A stretch of DNA of 64,000 bases from assembly GCA_963781785.1 (NCBI GenBank), contig CAWAHD010000005.1, positions 124,001 to 188,000 on the forward strand, written 5' to 3'. The position numbers and the translations under genes were made by a program. Position 1 is the first letter of the stretch. Each line of letters opens with the position of its first letter. This stretch comes from CAWAHD01 sp963781785. Lineage in GTDB: Bacteria; Planctomycetota; Planctomycetia; Isosphaerales; Isosphaeraceae. Below the pieces are notes generated by a model. That model had not been told where the DNA came from, made no database searches, and saw only the letters and a program-made list of their open reading frames with translations. Positions 48,202-56,461 of this stretch are shown here, piece by piece.

Positions 48202-48379
48202 CCGGTGCGATTCTCGCTTCACGCTTCTTTGGGTGTTGATGCCGATAACGACCGATTTCGGCGCTCCTCCCCAGAGTAACCGAATCCTGGTCAGAACGGC
48301 CTGAAAGCCGTCCCTTTACCCGTCCCGAAATCGACGTCCCTGCCGGTCGTCTAGCCGCTGAGTTTCGGGACGGACCAAC

Positions 48380-48402
48380 CTTAGCGTTGTTTTTTGTCCG
48401 TT
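48380..48402 (-). repeat. Right arm of a 23-bp exact inverted repeat
   Basis: The reverse complement of 47723-47745, all 23 bases matching. It starts cttagcgttgttttttg. Confidence 0.85.
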
Positions 48403-48505
48403 TGCTGCGTCGCCGCGATCTGTGCGCACGCTTGCGCCTGCGTGCTCGGGCGTTTTGCTTTACCGAGTGACACCAGAGATGCTCTGTCCAGCCGTCGAGC
48501 ACAGC

Positions 48506-49393
48506 CTACTTGGTCAACCGAAGCTCCAGGCGGTCACGATTCGGCCGAAAGCGGGAGATCGCCTCCAGATCGTGTGCGACATACATCATATCCAGATACG
48601 GTTTTTCAGGGAAAGGCCGACCGGTCTTGATTCCCATCCACTTATCAATAAACAAATTTTCATTTGCCACGTTAAACTCCTCGATCGCGAGCAGCTCACC
48701 AGCCTTTCGATGGTTGATGTACTGAACGATGTCGTCGAAGTAGATAGGGACGCGAGTCAGCATCCGCTTGCTGGCTAGGCTGAGAATCCTTAATGCATCT
48801 CTCGCCGAGGAGTAGAGATCCACATCGATCGAGATGAACCCGACCGGCGGATTGCGGAGATCCCCGACGAACCCGGGTACAGTGTCCCTCACATTACCGA
48901 TAATCAGGGTTGTACGCTGACTGAGCTTGGACCGCAACGCGGCCTCGTCCATAGGATAATCTCCCGGCATCCACGCGTCAGGGTGATCGCGATAATCTCC
49001 GATGAATTCCGGAAGCCCTGCGGAGCCATTGTCGAACCCGTACACCTTGATCGAGACACCGGTCGCCTGCTCGACGGCTGCGGCCTCCTTTTCGAGGACG
49101 AGCAGACCGTTTCCGCCAGCCACACCGAACTCGATCACCGAGATTTCCGGCACCTTCGATCGGCGTGCTTCCTTGGCGGCTTGGAGCACCCCGATCAGGT
49201 AATAAGGACGTGGGCTGACATCCCAGAGTGCCCGGGTTTCCGGGGACACGGGCATCAGCGAATACAGAGCCTTCAAGATCATTCGGAAGGGGGGTTCCTT
49301 CGCTACCTTGAGAAGACTATCGCCACTGAACTTCACCCTTCCCCCTCCCGCCCACTGAAATACGTTGTGGCAGAGAAACCGTGTCAAAGTCAT
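48506..49393 (-). CDS. Class I SAM-dependent methyltransferase-like protein
   Basis: A 295-residue protein from ATG 49393. The SAM-binding glycine loop appears as VIEFGVAGGNGLLVLEKEAA, followed by the acidic strand end VYGFDNGSAGLPE. A later strand reads VGFISIDVDLYSSARDALRI, with the paired Asp of metal-assisted O-methyltransferases of the TylF/CmcI type. PIYFDDIVQYINHRKAGELL follows. The substrate is unknown and no biosynthetic partner lies beside it. It is the only plain metabolic enzyme in this stretch of small unknown genes. Confidence 0.65.
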   Translation of the reverse strand: MTLTRFLCHNVFQWAGGGRVKFSGDSLLKVAKEPPFRMILKALYSLMPVSPETRALWDVSPRPYYLIGVLQAAKEARRSKVPEISVIEFGVAGGNGLLVLEKEAAAVEQATGVSIKVYGFDNGSAGLPEFIGDYRDHPDAWMPGDYPMDEAALRSKLSQRTTLIIGNVRDTVPGFVGDLRNPPVGFISIDVDLYSSARDALRILSLASKRMLTRVPIYFDDIVQYINHRKAGELLAIEEFNVANENLFIDKWMGIKTGRPFPEKPYLDMMYVAHDLEAISRFRPNRDRLELRLTK

Positions 49394-49510
49394 GTTGCCG
49401 CGCGGCTAGCTCAAGCGCAACTTTCCTGCATTGTCGTCGCGCTCGCCATTCCGACGCGACCTTACCATCCCGCCCGACGGATTGGTAGACGCAAGCCTGC
49501 CCGCCTTGAC

Positions 49511-49609
49511 GGCATCATGGCCAGAGTGGAAGCGAACGAGGTGTTTCGCGACCCGCGGGCAGGTAGATCGCTCGAGGTGATGGCGGACTTGTTCGCACGG
49601 TTGGCGTGA
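49511..49609 (+). pseudogene. C-terminal fragment related to the gene at 60.8-61.1 kb
   Basis: Thirty-two codons read GIMARVEANEVFRDPRAGRS, then LEVMADLFARLA and a stop. They match the C-terminus of the 60780-61101 gene in 29 of 32 positions. Sequence upstream differs, so this is a truncated duplicate. It is followed at 49660 by the same 40-bp block that follows the other copy. Confidence 0.65.
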
Positions 49610-50015
49610 TATAATGAACATGTGCCGACATGAACAATAGTGTACAAGGCACTGTATCCCCCCCCGCAAACCGGAAAACTGTACACTGGCCGTACACTAG
49701 GTGGTCCCAGCCGGCCCCGGGCATGCGCTCGAGCGCCCGCTTGCTACGGTCCCTGCGCCCGGTCAAACTGGAGACCACCCCGTCAACGGAGCCAGGCGGA
49801 TCGTAAGGTGCTCGACCGGTGAAGGCGAACGTAGCCCAAGATGGCAACGAACTGACGGTAGCGCCGTTGACTTCTAAACCCCGCCAGTCGGGGCGGTCGA
49901 GAAAGCGCGGCCGGCCTCGGCACTCACACTGTCCTGGGTCTCGAATATAATTATAGGCGACTGCCGGCGAGCCGGTCGGCTGAGCTTTGGCGTTGCACTG
50001 GAAAGGCACAAAGGG
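49610..50015. other. Intergenic with a GTACACT block, no supported gene
   Basis: Apart from the 40-bp repeat at 49660-49699, this stretch contains nothing I can assign to a gene. It includes the leader of the small gene at 50016. Confidence 0.5.
49660..49699 (+). repeat. 40-bp conserved block with GTACACT repeats, copy 1
   Basis: CCCCCCGCAAACCGGAAAAC, then TGTACACTggCCGTACACTA. The second half holds two direct GTACACT units 11 bases apart. It occurs inverted at 60693-60732 with 38 of 40 bases identical. An opposed TAGTGTAC lies just to the left, at 49638. Confidence 0.85.
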
Positions 50016-50258
50016 ATGCCGAATGATTCCCTCCACTCCTTGCTGCGGCATGCCGCAGGTCAGGCGTTCCGCTTCGCCTTTGCGGACGGCGAAGAAATGC
50101 TGGCCGAGGTGATCAGCTCCTCGCACATTGATGAGGACGACACCGTCATCCTCCTTCGCGTGGGCGCAACGACGGTGGAGAGTGGCTGGCAGGTGCAACT
50201 CTCGGACATTCGGTCCGTCAAGGATGCTTACGGCCGATCACTATACCAATCGGCGTAG
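50016..50258 (+). CDS. Small hypothetical protein
   Basis: Eighty residues from ATG 50016, with a purine-rich AAAGGG just before it. The text contains RHAAGQAFRFAFADGEEMLA, then VISSSHIDEDDTVILLRVGA and VQLSDIRSVKDAYGR. It looks like a small all-beta fold, possibly a five-strand SH3/Sm-like barrel, but no family is recognised. The next small gene follows 52 bases later on the same strand. Confidence 0.5.
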   Translation: MPNDSLHSLLRHAAGQAFRFAFADGEEMLAEVISSSHIDEDDTVILLRVGATTVESGWQVQLSDIRSVKDAYGRSLYQSA

Positions 50259-50310
50259 CCTCGCGCCCCAGCGGCCGCACGGCGCGGCGTTTCCTTTGAG
50301 ATCAGCGCCG

Positions 50311-50536
50311 ATGTACCGCATCAGCCGCAACGGACAAGAACTCATCATTGACGTCGACCAAGTCGAAGCGATCGAGCCCGCGAGTCGCTCGAGCGCGCCG
50401 AGTCGCTACCACGTTGATGAGATAAGCGCCGATTCGTTGCCGTCTGGTCAGACTTCGCGCCGCTGGGATGTTGGGATCAAGAAAGCCGATGGGTCCGTTT
50501 GCGCTCGAGCCCGATCCGTGGCAGCAGCAAAACTGA
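50311..50536 (+). CDS. Small planctomycete-type hypothetical protein, one frame break
   Basis: From ATG 50311 the frame reads MYRISRNGQELIIDVDQVEA, then RYHVDEISADSLPSGQTSRR and WDVGIKKADGSV. A one-base shift near 50493 restores ALEPDPWQQQN and a stop at 50536, the ending I expect for this short family. Without the shift the frame runs on into the convergent HEPN gene with unlikely sequence. The function is unknown. Confidence 0.45.
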
Positions 50537-50558
50537 CAGCAACGAAGCTCCGATTGCG

Positions 50559-51011
50559 CTACCCATCAGATACGACAAGCCGCTCGCGGCGCGCGGCGTC
50601 CTTCATCGCATTCCAGTTGCTTGTCATCACGGCCTCATCGCCACAGAACGTATTGAATTTAGAGATCCGCTTGCTCGTTTTTTCGACAATCGTTTTTGCA
50701 TTCGCAAGAGATTCGATTGATTTGTCGTCCAACTCATAATCCGCGCGATTTCGGTGATGCCTCAGGTCGTTGAGACTTATCGCGATTGTCTTCAGCTCTT
50801 CCCCGTGAGCACCCGACAGAATCCTGTACACCAACTCGTGGCACTCGGATCGCTTTACTGGCAATTGAATTCCCGCTGCAAGCAGTCGCCCAGCAACGAC
50901 ATGGTATAGAGCATAATACGCGCGACTCACCGCAGATCGGATCGCAGCCGGTTCCGTCGGTTTCGCGGCCAATAGAAATCCTGCAATCTCACAGAACTGA
51001 GCCGGATTCAT
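50559..51011 (-). CDS. HEPN-domain protein
   Basis: A 150-residue protein from ATG 51011. The helical core reads AIRSAVSRAYYALYHVVAGR, then RSECHELVYRILSGAHG and LNDLRHHRNRADYELDD, the pattern of HEPN proteins. RHHRNRADY contains an Arg-x4-type polar cluster that may be the RNase site. HEPN proteins are often toxins, nucleotidyltransferase partners or stress and defence RNases. It is the last gene of a tight three-gene operon; its start overlaps the upstream gene's end by 23 bases. No MNT partner is present. Confidence 0.75.
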   Translation of the reverse strand: MNPAQFCEIAGFLLAAKPTEPAAIRSAVSRAYYALYHVVAGRLLAAGIQLPVKRSECHELVYRILSGAHGEELKTIAISLNDLRHHRNRADYELDDKSIESLANAKTIVEKTSKRISKFNTFCGDEAVMTSNWNAMKDAARRERLVVSDG

Positions 51012-51708
51012 GTGCAGTCAAATCATACGAAAGGCGAAGGCGAAACAGTTTGTCCATCGGGATCTCACGAACGGCGGCTGTTTGAAACCGCTCTTCCGAC
51101 GCGAGCACATCATCAACTGATCCGGTTAGTCGAAAACCAATCGCCAGGTAGTCGTCGTCAGTCTCTGGATCATTCGAAGCTTGCACGCTCACGGGACCAA
51201 TCAGGTTAAACGAGGCGTGCGCCAAGCTGGCGTACTGATGAACGGCATGTACTAGCCCCAGCGTTTCGGCGAGTTTCCGAGCGCTTCCGGTCCATTCCAC
51301 AGCGGAAACCGCTGCTGGCTCTTTGCATGTCATCGTATTCGCCGCCTGGTCGCGAAGGCGACCCGCAGCGGCCGCATCGCCGACACTGACCAGGGGTTGC
51401 ACCCAGTACGCAGTCGACGTGTTGAGAATGCTTGGACCTGCAAGGGTGCCGCGAACACACGCGATCGTCGCCGCGAGGAAGCGTGCGTCCGTCGTCGATT
51501 CTCCAACTACTGCGACCGCTCCTGCAAAATCAGATTCCAACTTCCGAACGACTGCACAATCTCGATCGGCAACGACGACTCCCAACACACCACGCGAGTC
51601 TCTTTGCCGGTCGTTGGCAACTGACAATGAACTCAGTAGTTTGATGCATTTCGTCAGAGAACCCACGTCTTCGATCGAGTAGGTATTCGTTATTGTCTCT
51701 AAACTCAC
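50989..51708 (-). CDS. Unknown protein, middle gene of the HEPN operon
   Basis: A 239-residue protein starting at GTG 51708, one base after the upstream stop. It contains SIEDVGSLTKCIKLLSSLSV, VLGVVVADRDCAVVRKLESD, then YWVQPLVSVGDAAAAGRL and GFRLTGSVDDVLASEERFQT. No known family or catalytic motif is recognised. The C-terminal 60 residues look beta-rich. Its tight spacing on both sides suggests it works with its neighbours. Confidence 0.6.
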   Translation of the reverse strand: MSLETITNTYSIEDVGSLTKCIKLLSSLSVANDRQRDSRGVLGVVVADRDCAVVRKLESDFAGAVAVVGESTTDARFLAATIACVRGTLAGPSILNTSTAYWVQPLVSVGDAAAAGRLRDQAANTMTCKEPAAVSAVEWTGSARKLAETLGLVHAVHQYASLAHASFNLIGPVSVQASNDPETDDDYLAIGFRLTGSVDDVLASEERFQTAAVREIPMDKLFRLRLSYDLTAHESGSVL

Positions 51709-51709
51709 G

Positions 51710-52438
51710 TTAGACCCCCGGAAAGACGTGCCTGAGAGTGTTGTCGAACTGCGTAGGAACGAGCGCGAAGAACTCCTCGACTACAACAAGTTCAAAAGAT
51801 CGGGCTGCGGAATATTCTGTAATTGTGTTTATATCCTGCTCGATTGACATTGCCTTCAATGCGTCAGGCTCTTTAAGCGTTGGATGTAGTGAGGGACCGG
51901 CTGAACATCGCAGCCAGTTGTTCACCATTAGCCCAGCGTTAAGCTCGAAGCGCTTGCGAAAACGAATGTCAAAATCGTCGGCGCCGTCGATGGCGCCTGA
52001 TGGCGCAACAAAAAAAGGTTGACAGAAGTGTCCCGCGGCTGCCCCCGCCGGGTTTTCCGCAACAGCCCTTCGGGTCAGTACGCATGCGAGCCTGAACACT
52101 CTTACTCTGGCGTGCTCAATGTAGGCGCGCAGAACCCCCGTGCTCCACGCGAGACTACCAGCGATGTCGAGATCCTCGTCTACCACGCTTCTCTGAACAA
52201 ATACATCCACGCGGCTCGGCCCTGCTTGGACCCTTTTTCTTGAATCTTCGCTCTCTATCAACAATCGGGGTAATTCCGGCGGGAACTCTGCCGTGAAATC
52301 CGAAGAAAACACGAGCCGGGTAAGCACTTCGTCCTGCGCCATCAGAAAAGTCACAGCACGGGCCGTATTGAACGCGGCATCTATCATGAACATCGAGGAC
52401 TGGATAGCTATCGGCCTAAATGCCTCGTATGAAATCAC
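51710..52438 (-). CDS. Unknown protein, first gene of the HEPN operon
   Basis: A 242-residue protein from GTG 52438. It reads YEAFRPIAIQSSMFMIDAAF, later LTRLVFSSDFTAEFPPELPR, RVDVFVQRSVVDEDLDIAGS and VVEEFFALVPTQFDNTLRHV. No family is recognised. Weak compositional likeness to the middle gene (both mixed beta with a conserved-looking tail) is not enough to call them paralogues. The three genes occupy 1.9 kb with no gaps. Confidence 0.6.
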   Translation of the reverse strand: MISYEAFRPIAIQSSMFMIDAAFNTARAVTFLMAQDEVLTRLVFSSDFTAEFPPELPRLLIESEDSRKRVQAGPSRVDVFVQRSVVDEDLDIAGSLAWSTGVLRAYIEHARVRVFRLACVLTRRAVAENPAGAAAGHFCQPFFVAPSGAIDGADDFDIRFRKRFELNAGLMVNNWLRCSAGPSLHPTLKEPDALKAMSIEQDINTITEYSAARSFELVVVEEFFALVPTQFDNTLRHVFPGV

Positions 52439-52646
52439 TTGCGTAATCTCGTCTCGCTGTTATCGCAAGCCAGGTCAAGGAATTGTGACACGCACTTAAG
52501 TATAGGACGGTGCAATGAGGATGCACATAGACCTCGAGCGCGGGGGTCTATCGTGCCCGTCGTGCCTTCATCCTTATATCACCGCCTTGCCGCCCACGCC
52601 ACCAACGCCGCGTCCGCCAAACACGAGCAATAGACGCTAAAGGCGT

Positions 52647-53105
52647 CTAACATCCACCTACGGGATTCTGGCATCTTTCGGTGGCCGGGATGATCAACTC
52701 GGCGGTCGGTCCCTGGCGGAATGCCATCGCCCTCGTTGACCCCCACATCCCTTCGTCGGGCTGAGCGAAGCACTCGGCCAGGGAGATGATGTCGGGCACG
52801 GCTGCCGCCGGGATCGAGACGACCGATTCCGCGTCTTCCGCTGGCGGCTTGTGCGCGGCGATTTTCCGCGCAATCTCCTGGAGCTTGGCTCCTGGTACAA
52901 ATCCGGAGATTCTCTCCACGTCGTTCGGATCGACCTCGGCAAGCCAGCCGCAATGCACGGCACAGCGTTGTCGGAGTCCGGTCTTGACCGCGCCCCCGCG
53001 ATGCCAGGGCAGCTCTACGTACTCGTCCGTCACCGGAGTAGGTAGGGTGGTCGTAATTGCTGCCACCAGAATCGGCGCACCGGTTGAAATCAAGTCATCG
53101 GACGT
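52647..53105 (-). pseudogene. PemK/MazF-like toxin remnant fused to copy B of a dispersed sequence
   Basis: The frame enters after a stop near 53108 with SDDLISTGAPILVAAITTTL, then ELPWHRGGAVKTGLRQRCAV and DVERISGFVPGAKLQEIARK. This resembles the C-terminal two thirds of PemK/MazF toxins; the N-terminal strand pair is missing. It then runs into ESVVSIPAAAVPDIISLAEC and MAFRQGPTAELIIPATE, the same text as copy A at 45.7-45.9 kb. The chimera is probably not functional. TTG at 53093 is the only start available. Confidence 0.5.
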
Positions 53106-53118
53106 CGATTAAAACATG

Positions 53119-53715
53119 TTATAAGCCGCTGAAGTCCTCGTCCCACCACTCTTGCGGTGGCGGATGGTTCCTGGCCATCTGCACGAGTACGTCCATTGAA
53201 GGCAGCATCTTCTGCGCCTTGATTCTGTCCAGCGCATCTTGGAACTCGTCGCCAGGAACATCGAACCGCGTCACTCGGCTGTCGTGGGCGGTCAGGATCG
53301 CCGGTGAAGCGATATCCTGAGAACAGAATACCTGTCGTCGGCCCAGCTCTTGCTCGTCTACCGAGACCACCAGCGAGTATACGCCAGGGACTGGAATGCT
53401 TACGCTCCCCAGGTGCGCAAGAAACGATTGGCGGGCTGGCAGATCAGGGCAGTCCTCTCTCAACGATAGAGGGCCGAACTCTCGGGTTACATTGGTGAGG
53501 AAGGCGTTCCCGTCCGGAGCGATCGAAGTCATGCGGAACTGATGGACGCTCGCCGCTTCGCCAGGAGCGACGAGGACGTTCACAATGACAGCCAGGCTGG
53601 GAACCACCGCTGGGAACCGGGCGGCCTTGATGTGGTCGATCCCGCCGCCGAACGCAAAAAACCTCCCGGAGACGACCTCCGCGTTCTCGGCAATGAAGAA
53701 ACTCTCCAATTCCAT
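53119..53715 (-). CDS. DUF6941-like beta-sandwich protein
   Basis: The ATG at 53715, with AAGGGTG six bases before, gives 198 residues. It starts MELESFFIAENAEVVSGRFF, then DHIKAARFPAVVPSLAVIVN. Strands VHQFRMTSIAPDGNAFLTNV and VSIPVPGVYSLVVSVDEQEL follow, and a tail ending NHPPPQEWWDEDFSGL. The layout (an opening on 'AE(D/N)A', a central arginine-poor barrel, a PGVYS/T strand) resembles the small DUF6941 proteins of unknown role. It ends 14 bases before the PemK-like remnant, on the same strand. Confidence 0.55.
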   Translation of the reverse strand: MELESFFIAENAEVVSGRFFAFGGGIDHIKAARFPAVVPSLAVIVNVLVAPGEAASVHQFRMTSIAPDGNAFLTNVTREFGPLSLREDCPDLPARQSFLAHLGSVSIPVPGVYSLVVSVDEQELGRRQVFCSQDIASPAILTAHDSRVTRFDVPGDEFQDALDRIKAQKMLPSMDVLVQMARNHPPPQEWWDEDFSGL

Positions 53716-53841
53716 TCCGCGCACCCTTATAGACCGCAGTCTCGGCGATCGTAACCAAAGTCGCATCGCGGCCCGAGAGCCGCAATGTCGGTCCCGGCAC
53801 GTAAGCCTAACTCTAACATTCGGCAATCATTTATGTCGAAT

Positions 53842-53913
53842 GGGCAGAGTGAGAATTGAACTCACGACACCAGGATTTTCAGTCCTGTGCTCTACCAACT
53901 GAGCTATCTGCCC
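53842..53913 (-). tRNA. tRNA-Phe (anticodon GAA)
   Basis: The minus strand folds as a complete cloverleaf: acceptor GGGCAGA/TCTGCCC, D arm GCTCAGTTGGTAGAGC, anticodon stem CAGGA/TCCTG with loop CTGAAAA, and T arm GTGAG-TTCAATT-CTCAC. CCA is not encoded. It lies between the DUF6941-like gene and the WYL regulator. Confidence 0.95.
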
Positions 53914-54114
53914 CTCATTCATGTACGGATGTAACGATAACGAAGCCTGCCATCGCTGTCAACGGTTTGGTTGAACCGCGGGATGACGTGGCTGCCAGAC
54001 GAGTTGTGGCACACTCTCCGTCATTCTTGCTCGAGTTTGTTCTCATTTTGCGCCATGTCGTAAGTTCAAGAAAAAAGGCTGACCACATGTGCGGGCTTGG
54101 CCGAAGCCCAGGGA

Positions 54115-55282
54115 ATGAGTGGGGACATGCAGTCGTCGTCGTTCGGAGATCACGGTGCTGCCGGGACGCCACTCCCTGACGACTCTCATTCCACGTCGCT
54201 GCGGTTGCCTTTGGCTCGCTTGCTTCAGCTTGTACTGATCCTCCAGTCCGAGCAGTTTCCGAATGCACGAGCGCTGGCCCGTGCATGTGCGGTCAGCCGG
54301 CGCACGATCTACCGTGATCTTGCCAACCTGGAAGCCGCGGGGCTTTCGGTATACTATTGCCCCGAGAAGCAGGGCTACGAGCTGGCCCGCGAGTGCTGGA
54401 TCCAGCCGACTCAACTCGATGATGACGAGGCTCTGGCCCTGCTGGCCATGAGCCGTCTCGGAGCCATACCCGACCCGTTCGGTCCCCTGCTGCCGACCCG
54501 GAGCGCCCTGGCCAAGGTGATCCAGACCCTGCCCGCGGATGTTCGGAGTCGAATTGCACTCTGCGACGAGCTGATTCCCGAGGAAGCCGTGAGCGTCAAA
54601 CTGGCACCGGAGCGCCGAGCGCGTTTATGAGACGGTCCTGGGTGCCCTGTCGCAGCGCAAACGGCTGCGGTTATGGTATCGAGATCGCGACCGGGGTCAT
54701 CTGGCCACGACCAAGCTAGGTCTCTACCGGCTGGCACGGCTGGAGAATCGCTGGTCTCTGATCGGGTACTCGTCAGCTCACCGCGAGGTCCGTTCGTTCT
54801 GGCTGGCGTGGATCGAGCGCATCGAGCCGACGGACGAGCCCTACGTGACCCCGCCGCGATTTCGGCTCGATCGTTTCCTGGAGAAATCCACGGGCAGCCA
54901 TCGCGGTCCGCTCCAGGAAATCCAACTTCGATTCACGGCGCGGGTTGCGCCTTTGGTCAGAGACATGCCTCGGCAAAGCGGCCATTCCCAGGTTGCCAGG
55001 GATTCCGGCGATCTCGACTTCTTTCTCATGGTCGAGGCGCTCGACGACATCGTGTGCTGGGTGCTCGGTTTCGGCGACCAGGTCGAGGTGATCAAGCCGG
55101 ATGAGCTCAGGGTGGCCATCCGGAAGTGGGCCGAACGAATCGCCCGCCGGTATTCGGAGGCGTCCACCATACTGCACGCCAACGGCAGCGAGTCGGCGTC
55201 CCATTTTCTGCCGTCCCCGCCAGGAAATGGGCGAGACCACGCGACGGGTCAGAACGGGCAGACGAATTCGATGGATGGTTGA
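54115..55282 (+). CDS. YafY-type HTH/WYL-domain transcriptional regulator, one frame break
   Basis: Starting near ATG 54115, an N-terminal HTH_11 domain reads LLQLVLILQSEQFPNARALA, then CAVSRRTIYRDLANLEAAGL. After a frame break near 54625 the WYL-type domain continues: VYETVLGALSQRKRLRLWYR, then RLARLENRWSLIGYSSAHRE. The C-terminal extension includes DFFLMVEALDDIVCWVLGFG. WYL regulators bind nucleic-acid-type ligands and control phage-defence or stress operons in several bacteria. The next operon downstream is the unknown module at 55.7-57.9 kb, a candidate target. Confidence 0.8.
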
Positions 55283-55696
55283 GGTCGCATCGATCCCGCG
55301 GACTATCGCTCGTTCGCCGGTGCGGGCGGTTCGGTCCGCGGGTCGGTTGAAACCGTCTGTGTTGATTGTATGTTTGGAGGATTGAAAGAACCGACATTTC
55401 GGCGCGGATTTACGCAACGAATCCGGACTTTCTGTGGATCGTATTGGATGGGGGCTCCCTCCTCAGAGGTGAAGACTCACGACCCGGCTTGGCGTTTCGC
55501 CGACGCCGCGGTGAACAAAGGAAGCGCAGAGGTCGACGAGAAGAGTAAGCTCAAAGTGCACCACGAGTTGCGTGTCGGAACTCTGCGGCAGTCATGCGAA
55601 GCTGAAGGCGTGGGCGATTCGTTGAAAACGGATAGTCGATCGCGTACCATGAACCATTTGGGAACTGCAGATTTGCTCCCGCTTCGATGGTGACTT
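55283..55696. other. Intergenic, no well-supported gene
   Basis: A plus-strand frame of 107 codons exists at 55370-55693, but it has no ribosome-binding site and no recognisable family, so I do not call it. The region should contain the promoter of the operon that starts at 55697. Confidence 0.4.
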
Positions 55697-56461
55697 ATGC
55701 CCGCTGAGCACGTTCGTTCACTACCAGAGTTAGGAGAATGGCAAACCGAGCTCTTGCGACTGACGGTATTTCGGCCGCCTGGCGAGCGGGATCCCGGTGT
55801 CGATCTTTGGCAGAGAATAACCGGGGATGTGCCGGACTCTCAGAGCGTCAAGCCGAAGACCAGCGAGCGCCAGGAGGCCGGCGCGTTCGGTGAAGGCAAA
55901 TTGCTCCTGCAAGTCGATCCAATTCGGTTAGATTGGTTTTACTTTCCTGACCAGAATCGTAAGGATGGGGATCGAGCGGGAGTATCGTTTCCCGCGTCGC
56001 TGGAACTGTTCTGCGGGGCCATGAAGAAGTGGCTTGTGGATTGTTCGTCGATCACGAGAATGGCGTTCGGTGCGGTATTGAGATTACCGGTCGCGGATCG
56101 GGGGACAGGATATCGGCGAATCTCCGAGCTCCTACCGTTCAATGTCGATCCCGGTACGTCCTCTGACTTCCTTTACCAAATCAACAAGCCGTTGGAGTCT
56201 ACTGTCGTCGCTGGACTGAAGATTAACCGTCTGTCGAAGTGGAGCGTTGGGTTCATTGCGAAGCAGTCGATAGAGTTCAACGTTCCAAACACCGAAGCGG
56301 TTGTTCGGACGCTTTCGCAGGACAGTCATTGTCGGATCGAGCTTGACATCAACACGGCGCCGGAGCCTCGAATCGATTTGCCAGAGGACAAATTTGCCCA
56401 GCTTTTTGATGAGCTGGTTGAACTTGGCTTGGTGATCGTCCAGAACGGGGATCAATCATGA
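55697..56461 (+). CDS. Unknown protein, first gene of a coupled operon
   Basis: A 254-residue protein from ATG 55697. It reads LWQRITGDVPDSQSVKPKTS, then LLLQVDPIRLDWFYFPDQNR and SSDFLYQINKPLESTVVAGL, with the phrase LKINRLSKWSVGFIAKQSIE. I sense a scattered bacterial family, vaguely like sporadic TIGR04255-type proteins, but this is not secure. No transmembrane segment or catalytic motif is present. Its stop overlaps the next start as ATGA, so the genes are coupled. Confidence 0.65.
   Translation: MPAEHVRSLPELGEWQTELLRLTVFRPPGERDPGVDLWQRITGDVPDSQSVKPKTSERQEAGAFGEGKLLLQVDPIRLDWFYFPDQNRKDGDRAGVSFPASLELFCGAMKKWLVDCSSITRMAFGAVLRLPVADRGTGYRRISELLPFNVDPGTSSDFLYQINKPLESTVVAGLKINRLSKWSVGFIAKQSIEFNVPNTEAVVRTLSQDSHCRIELDINTAPEPRIDLPEDKFAQLFDELVELGLVIVQNGDQS

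Noticed and set aside
47450..53100. Possible integron cassette array
   Set aside because: Single unknown genes and repeats suggested it, but genes lie on both strands, no attC-like RYYYAAC/GTTRRRY pairs recur and no IntI is seen.
55370..55693. 107-codon plus-strand frame before the 55.7 kb operon
   Set aside because: No ribosome-binding site, no family and low-information text; left as intergenic.
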